Source: Gemmatimonadaceae bacterium
GTDB lineage: Bacteria > Gemmatimonadota > Gemmatimonadetes > Gemmatimonadales > Gemmatimonadaceae
Reading direction: 5' to 3'
DNA: 64,000 nt
Assembly: GCA_020852815.1 (NCBI GenBank)
Contig: JADZAN010000032.1
Coordinates: 24,773-88,772, forward strand
Of the stretch, positions 56,848-64,000 are shown in pieces. Within the stretch, counting starts at the first letter, position 1. Each line of letters starts with the position of its first letter. Made by a program: the position numbers and the translations under genes. The notes beneath the pieces are model-generated. The model saw only the letters and a program-made list of their open reading frames with translations, had not been told where the DNA came from and searched no databases.

Positions 56848-57189
56848 TTACGCCAGCGGCTCTACGAGTTCCTGCGCCGCGAACTCGGCCAGCAACTCCT
56901 CGACGTCGGCCCGAATGATGTCCGCCGTCACGTCGGTGTACTCCTGGGCGAGCAGGGCCACCATGGCGTCCAGCGACTCGGTCACGGGAGGGAGGAGGTT
57001 CCAGACGCGGGCCCCCACGGAATTGACCGAGAAGTAGACCTCGAGTTCGGGCGAGAAGATCAGCCCTCCGTCGGCGAGCGTCTTGAAGATCACGTCCGAC
57101 TTGGGCTTGGGCAGGCGAATGTTAGCCATGCTCATCGACATTTCGACGCTCAGCTGATTGGAGGAGGCCATGACGTACAGCAGCCCCAT
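56848..57189 (-). CDS. lasso-peptide leader-binding protein B1 (PqqD-like)
   Basis: 113 residues from ATG 57189; a start at 57129 (MANIRLPKPKSDV) gives a 93-residue protein matching the domain better, and no start has a clear ribosome binding site. The PqqD-like core includes VIFKTLADGGLIFSPELEVY and FSVNSVGARVWNLLPPV, with a helical end (IIRADVEELLAEFAAQELVE). Such proteins bind the YxxP leader motif and present the precursor to B2 and C. First gene of the locus, 60 bases before the cyclase. Confidence 0.9.
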   Translation of the reverse strand: MGLLYVMASSNQLSVEMSMSMANIRLPKPKSDVIFKTLADGGLIFSPELEVYFSVNSVGARVWNLLPPVTESLDAMVALLAQEYTDVTADIIRADVEELLAEFAAQELVEPLA

Positions 57190-57219
57190 CTAAGTCAACT
57201 TGCGTGCCAGATAGGACGA

Positions 57220-57251
57220 GCGCCCGCCCGAGGCGTAGCCCGGGCGAGCGC
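57220..57251 (-). terminator. hairpin after rpsG
   Basis: An 11-bp stem (57220-57230 with 57241-57251; one pair is G-U on the minus-strand RNA), 10-base loop, 28 bases past the rpsG stop. The following sequence is only weakly T-rich. It probably separates the rpsL-rpsG transcript from the lasso locus. Confidence 0.6.
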
Positions 57252-57278
57252 GTCGAACGGATGGCGTCGAGGGAGAGA

Positions 57279-57745
57279 CTACCAGCGGTAGTGCGCAAAT
57301 GCCTTGTTCGCCTCGGCCATGCGGTGTGTGTCCTCCTTTTTCTTCACCGCGTTCCCCTCACCCTTGGACGCCGCAATCACCTCGGCCGCCAGCTTTTCGG
57401 CCATCGACTTCTCGTTGCGCTCGCGCGAGTACGAGATCAGCCAGCGCATGGCGAGCGCGGTGCGGCGCTCGGGACGCACCTCGACGGGCACCTGGTAGGT
57501 GGCGCCGCCCACGCGGCGCGACTTGACCTCGATAACCGGCTTGAGGTTGGCGAGCGCCTGCTTGAAGACGTTCACGCCCGGCTGGCTCGTGCGGGACTCC
57601 ACGAGGTCCATGGCGCCGTAGAAAAGGCGTTCGGCGGTCGACTTCTTTCCCTGGAACATCAGGGAGTTGATGAACTTCGAGACAGTCTGGCTGTCGTAGC
57701 GCGCATCCGCGAGAACGGGACGCTTCACCGACTTCTTGCGGCGGC

Positions 57746-57749
<4 letters not shown>
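57279..57749 (-). CDS. rpsG: 30S ribosomal protein S7 (uS7)
   Basis: 156 residues. [40 protein letters not shown] and the [17 protein letters not shown] block identify it. It overlaps rpsL by 4 bases. In E. coli S7 represses its own operon through the rpsL-rpsG spacer; that spacer is absent here. Confidence 0.98.
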
Positions 57750-58147
<398 letters not shown>

Positions 58148-58279
58148 TCAGAAACAGTTCGTGAATCGACTTCTACGTGGATCGCCCATTCAGGCGGCAC
58201 GGAACAGAAAAGTGAACTTAGACGGGCCCCGCCGCCGAGGCAAGGTAGCCGGCCGAGGAGTTTGTGGCGCGAGTGCAGG

Positions 58280-59731
58280 CTACCACTCCCCCGTGGCGGC
58301 GAGGACCGGGAGGGCGTCGCGTTCCCGGACGCCGTCGGCGAAGGGCCCCAGCAGGTGGGCTATCCCATTGGCGTAGTAGGACACCAGCGCTCGCCCCCTG
58401 GGGAGGACGAGGTACCCCCCTCCCTCCCGCGCTATCACCTTCCGCATGCGGAGCATCCGGTAGGCCCGTTCGAAGACCTCCTCGATCGTCCGCTCGCCTT
58501 GCAGGACGCGGGCGTTGACCTCGGGGAGGACGCCGCGAAGCTCCTCCATGCGGGAGAGCAGCTGGGTGCGCGACACGAAATCGGCGGGGAAGGTCTGGAG
58601 GGCCGCACACGCCAAGGCGACCGGGGTGACCGGCACCAGGTCGCCAATCCGATCCATCGACATGTCGCAGAAGCGCTGCACATGTCCCAGCCGCTCATGC
58701 CGCTCCAGCGCAAAGAGGGAGATGCCGTCGCGCTCGAGCCCATCGATCCAGTCGCCGACGGAGATGGGGGTCCCCACCATCACCGCGGCGCGGCCGTAGC
58801 GGCGCCAGCGCCCCGTGAGGATGCGGCCGACGTTCCATCCCAGGTAGCTCGCCACCTCACGAAGCTGCTCCCATCGGGTGCTGTGCGGCCGGCCGTCGCG
58901 CGCCGCCAGCTCGCGAATGAGGGTGCGATCCTCGATGACGCGGTCGTAGCTGATGGCCACCGGCATCACGAACATCCGCGAGCGAAGGTGCGGTTCGCGG
59001 GCCACGCCTAACGCGTAGTCGAGGAGCCCGATCTTCGCCGGGCGCAACCGCCCGTCGCGCGTGAGCCCGCCCTCCGGGAAGATCCCCTGTGTCACGCCGT
59101 TCATCGTGATGAGCTGCACGTAGCGCTCGAGCACCACGTGGTACAGCGGCTCGCGATAGCGCCGCCGGATGAAATAGGAGCCAAACGACTTGAAGATGTG
59201 CTCCAGCGGAAAGGCGCGCGCCCACTCGCCCACCGCATACGAGATCGAGACGTCGCCCGCCAATGCATACGCCACGAGGACGTAGTCGGCGTTGGACCGG
59301 TGATTCATCAGGTAGATGATGATCGAGTCGCGCGGGAGCCCCTTGAACGGGTCCGGGCGCACGGCGTCCACACTCACCTTGTAGAAGAAGTTGAGCACGG
59401 TGCGGCTGGCGGCATAGCCGAGCCGGTAGTAGGCGAGGATGTTGAAGAAGGGGATGATCTCGTCCAGATAGCGGCGCACACGGAGCCACGTTTCGTCGGC
59501 GGATGCGCCGTGCTCGCGGGTGTGCTCGTCAACGGCGCGCGCGATGACTTCATCCGCGAGCAGGGCGGCAACGATCGTGTGCTTCTTGGTGAGCTTGAAC
59601 CGATCGACACGCGAGCGAAACCGCAGCACCGAGCGGCGGGCGGCGCGATCGAGGGTGGTGCGCGCGAGCCACCAGAGGCCCAGCAGCACCAGGAGGAGAA
59701 CGATCAGGAATGCAATCGTGCGATAGGGCAC
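58280..59731 (-). CDS. PlsB-like glycerol-3-phosphate acyltransferase
   Basis: 483 residues. One or two N-terminal transmembrane helices are followed by an acyltransferase domain with HxxxxD in MNHRSNADYVLVAY, GSYFIRRRYREPLY, the G3P-binding FPEGGLTRDGRLRPAKIGLL and VMPVAISYDRVIED. These four blocks in order match the PlsB/GPAT family, which starts phospholipid synthesis. It is shorter than E. coli PlsB (about 800). It lies between rpoC and rpsL, an unusual place. Confidence 0.85.
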   Translation of the reverse strand: MPYRTIAFLIVLLLVLLGLWWLARTTLDRAARRSVLRFRSRVDRFKLTKKHTIVAALLADEVIARAVDEHTREHGASADETWLRVRRYLDEIIPFFNILAYYRLGYAASRTVLNFFYKVSVDAVRPDPFKGLPRDSIIIYLMNHRSNADYVLVAYALAGDVSISYAVGEWARAFPLEHIFKSFGSYFIRRRYREPLYHVVLERYVQLITMNGVTQGIFPEGGLTRDGRLRPAKIGLLDYALGVAREPHLRSRMFVMPVAISYDRVIEDRTLIRELAARDGRPHSTRWEQLREVASYLGWNVGRILTGRWRRYGRAAVMVGTPISVGDWIDGLERDGISLFALERHERLGHVQRFCDMSMDRIGDLVPVTPVALACAALQTFPADFVSRTQLLSRMEELRGVLPEVNARVLQGERTIEEVFERAYRMLRMRKVIAREGGGYLVLPRGRALVSYYANGIAHLLGPFADGVRERDALPVLAATGEW

Positions 59732-59867
59732 GCGCCAACTTCCCGGTGCATGGAGCGGGCGTCAAGGCGACTGCAGGCGCGGCGCCGCACGCGTTGCCGA
59801 GTCTAATGGGCCCGAGTCGACCGGGCCGACGCTGGACGCCTTCCCATTCAATCGCCAGCTTGGGGGG

Positions 59868-60761
59868 ATGCGAACTCCGTGGTCGTCCCCCAACGGTCGC
59901 GTGCGCGGCGCGAGGATGGCGATGACGCCTGCCATGGCGCTGACGCCTGCCATGGCGCTGACGCTTCCCATCGCGCTGATGACGGCGGCCACCGCTGCCG
60001 GAGCGCAGGGATCGGTTCGCGGCGAGGTCCTCGCCGGGCCACAGCGCGCACCGGTACGTGGCGCGACGGTGAGCGTCGCCGGTGGCACCGCGCGCGTGGC
60101 CACCGACTCGCTCGGACGCTACGCGCTGCTCGCGGTCTCCTTCGGGGAGAAACGCGTGATTGCGGCCGCGCCAGGATTTCGCGCCGAGACGGTCACGGTC
60201 GACCTGGACGTCGACGTCCTCGAGATCTCGCCCATCGTGTTGCAGCCGGCGGTGCAGACGCTGGCCGGCGTTGCCGTGACGGGCGAGGCGTCGACCATCG
60301 CGGCACGCCTCTCGGGGTTCGCGGAGCGTCGCAAGTTCGGCAACGGGACGTTCATCGATCGAACGATGCTGGAGCGGTTTGCGAACCGGCAAACGGCTGA
60401 CGTACTCGCGGCCCTGGCTCCCGGGGTCCAGGTTCGCCGGGGACGCGGAATGAAGGCGTGGGCGTCATCGGGGCGTTCGTCGGTTACCGCTGGCGGCGCC
60501 TTCGGGCAGGCAGGCGGTTTCCAGCTCGACCGTTCCGACATTGCCGCGGGCGCACGCCCCGCCTGTTACATGGACGTGTACCTCAACGGCGCGCTGATCT
60601 ACAACTCGAAAGGTGGGGCCGTGCCGCTGCACGACCTCAACAGCATCCCCCCGGAGCAGATCGAGTCCATCGAGGCCTACGCCAGCGCCTCGCAGGTCCC
60701 CGCCCAGTTCAACCGCACCTCCGGCGGCTGCGGCGTGCTCGTGATCTGGACGCGCAGCTGA
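59868..60761 (+). CDS. secreted carboxypeptidase-regulatory / TonB-plug domain protein without barrel
   Basis: 297 residues. The signal peptide is encoded by three copies of an 18-bp tandem repeat (MALTPA units, 59916-59969) and ends near TAAGA. A carboxypeptidase-like regulatory domain (GSVRGEVLAGPQRAPVRGAT, DSLGRYALLAV) is followed by a plug-like domain (RQTADVLAALAPGVQVRRG, DLNSIPPEQIESIEAYASAS) and ends there, so no outer-membrane barrel exists. Two Cys in the plug part (PACYMDVYLNG and SGGCGVLVIW). Similar stand-alone forms are frequent in Gemmatimonadota; function unknown. It is convergent with rpoC. Confidence 0.8.
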   Translation: MRTPWSSPNGRVRGARMAMTPAMALTPAMALTLPIALMTAATAAGAQGSVRGEVLAGPQRAPVRGATVSVAGGTARVATDSLGRYALLAVSFGEKRVIAAAPGFRAETVTVDLDVDVLEISPIVLQPAVQTLAGVAVTGEASTIAARLSGFAERRKFGNGTFIDRTMLERFANRQTADVLAALAPGVQVRRGRGMKAWASSGRSSVTAGGAFGQAGGFQLDRSDIAAGARPACYMDVYLNGALIYNSKGGAVPLHDLNSIPPEQIESIEAYASASQVPAQFNRTSGGCGVLVIWTRS

Positions 60762-60866
60762 GGGCGCAGCATTCGCGTTGGACCAGAAGCCAGGTCATGA
60801 ACGGTCGCCGGCGCGCCGGCGCCCTGCACCGCCAGGAAACGTCGACCATTTGTGAGATGATCGGTT

Positions 60867-60929
60867 GCGTTTCGAGGCGACACCACCCTCGAAACGCACG
60901 ACGCCCGGGCTCGCGCCCGGGCGTCGTGC
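60867..60929. terminator. double hairpin between the plug protein and rpoC
   Basis: Two hairpins in tandem: arms GCGTTTCGAGG and CCTCGAAACGC (60867-60897), then a perfect 15-bp stem 60896-60910 with 60915-60929, loop TCGC. Only one can form fully at a time where they touch. They lie between convergent genes and end both transcripts. After the second stem the plus strand reads TTTCC. Confidence 0.8.
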
Positions 60930-60956
60930 TTTCCGTCACCTGCAACGCCGTAGGGT

Positions 60957-64000
<3,044 letters not shown>

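Noticed and set aside
46228..57189. Genomic island with its own mobility genes
   Set aside because: I looked for integrase, transposase, tRNA attachment sites and terminal repeats around the lasso locus and saw none; acquisition by transfer stays unproven.
58150..58240. Sigma-70 promoter upstream of rpsL
   Set aside because: A TTCACT/CTGAAT pair with a 17-base spacer exists, but the -10 box matches at only three positions, too weak to report as a feature.

Overview
The window is very GC-rich by eye, with strongly biased codon use, few TTA/TAA/TAG triplets and dense same-strand operons. Taken together, the gene content (dimeric-type GlyRS, a YpdA-like disulfide reductase, Tex, PilT without other pilus genes, many small secreted proteins of unknown function, a carboxypeptidase-regulatory/TonB-plug protein) and the codon style suggest a Gemmatimonadota bacterium. 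That placement is inference: there is no rRNA or other taxonomic marker in the window.

Layout. 1-7.5 kb (minus): a cut-off lipoprotein gene, glyS, a GT39-like membrane protein, a Tat-exported metallo-beta-lactamase-fold hydrolase, a YpdA-like reductase and purA. 7.6-15.6 kb (minus): a complete ABC-2 efflux operon (two permeases, two ATPases, membrane fusion protein, TolC-type channel) read from a TetR-type regulator, with an alpha/beta hydrolase just upstream. 15.6-21.4 kb: tandem repeats, tex, small secreted proteins, a GNAT acetyltransferase, a DUF1269 protein and an adhesin-E-like protein. 21.4-26.2 kb (minus): DUF456 protein, DapA-family aldolase, PilT-family ATPase, a D-2-hydroxyacid dehydrogenase and trpS. 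26.3-29.0 kb (plus): inositol-monophosphatase family protein and bifunctional ftcD. 29.1-45.8 kb (minus): the classical ribosomal super-operon read as fusA-tuf-rpsJ-rplC-D-W-B-rpsS-rplV-rpsC-rplP-rpmC-rpsQ-rplN-X-E-rpsN-H-rplF-R-rpsE-rpmD-rplO-secY-adk-map. 57.3-64 kb (minus): rpsG, rpsL and the 3' part of rpoC, with a PlsB-like acyltransferase and a TonB-plug protein between rpsL and rpoC.

The exceptional region is 46.2-57.2 kb, between rpsG and fusA, which are normally adjacent in the str operon. It holds a lasso-peptide (RiPP) biosynthesis locus: a PqqD-like leader-recognition protein (B1), an asparagine-synthetase-like macrolactam cyclase (C), two 59-residue precursors with a recognisable lasso leader, an ABC-2 ATPase/permease exporter, an HPr-kinase-like putative tail kinase, two tandem TPR/GT9-like glycosyltransferases on the opposite strand, a transglutaminase-fold leader peptidase (B2) and an NTP_transf_5-like nucleotidyltransferase. 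I infer that B1 binds the leader, B2 cuts after an LTQ motif, and C joins core Leu1 to the Asp8 side chain. The kinase, nucleotidyltransferase and glycosyltransferases may then decorate the product and the ABC pair may export it. The cores are unusually long (41 residues), contain two conserved cysteines and end in Asn-(Ile/Val)-Ser-Arg. Each precursor gene has its own matching upstream motif, candidate promoter and terminator, so the whole cassette looks duplicated.

Other things worth attention: an RGG-rich N-terminal extension on ribosomal protein uS5, a histone-H1-like tail on uL4, about 30 copies of the heptamer CGTTAGG, a family of 30-bp intergenic stem-loop repeats, and several short tandem repeats of different unit length.
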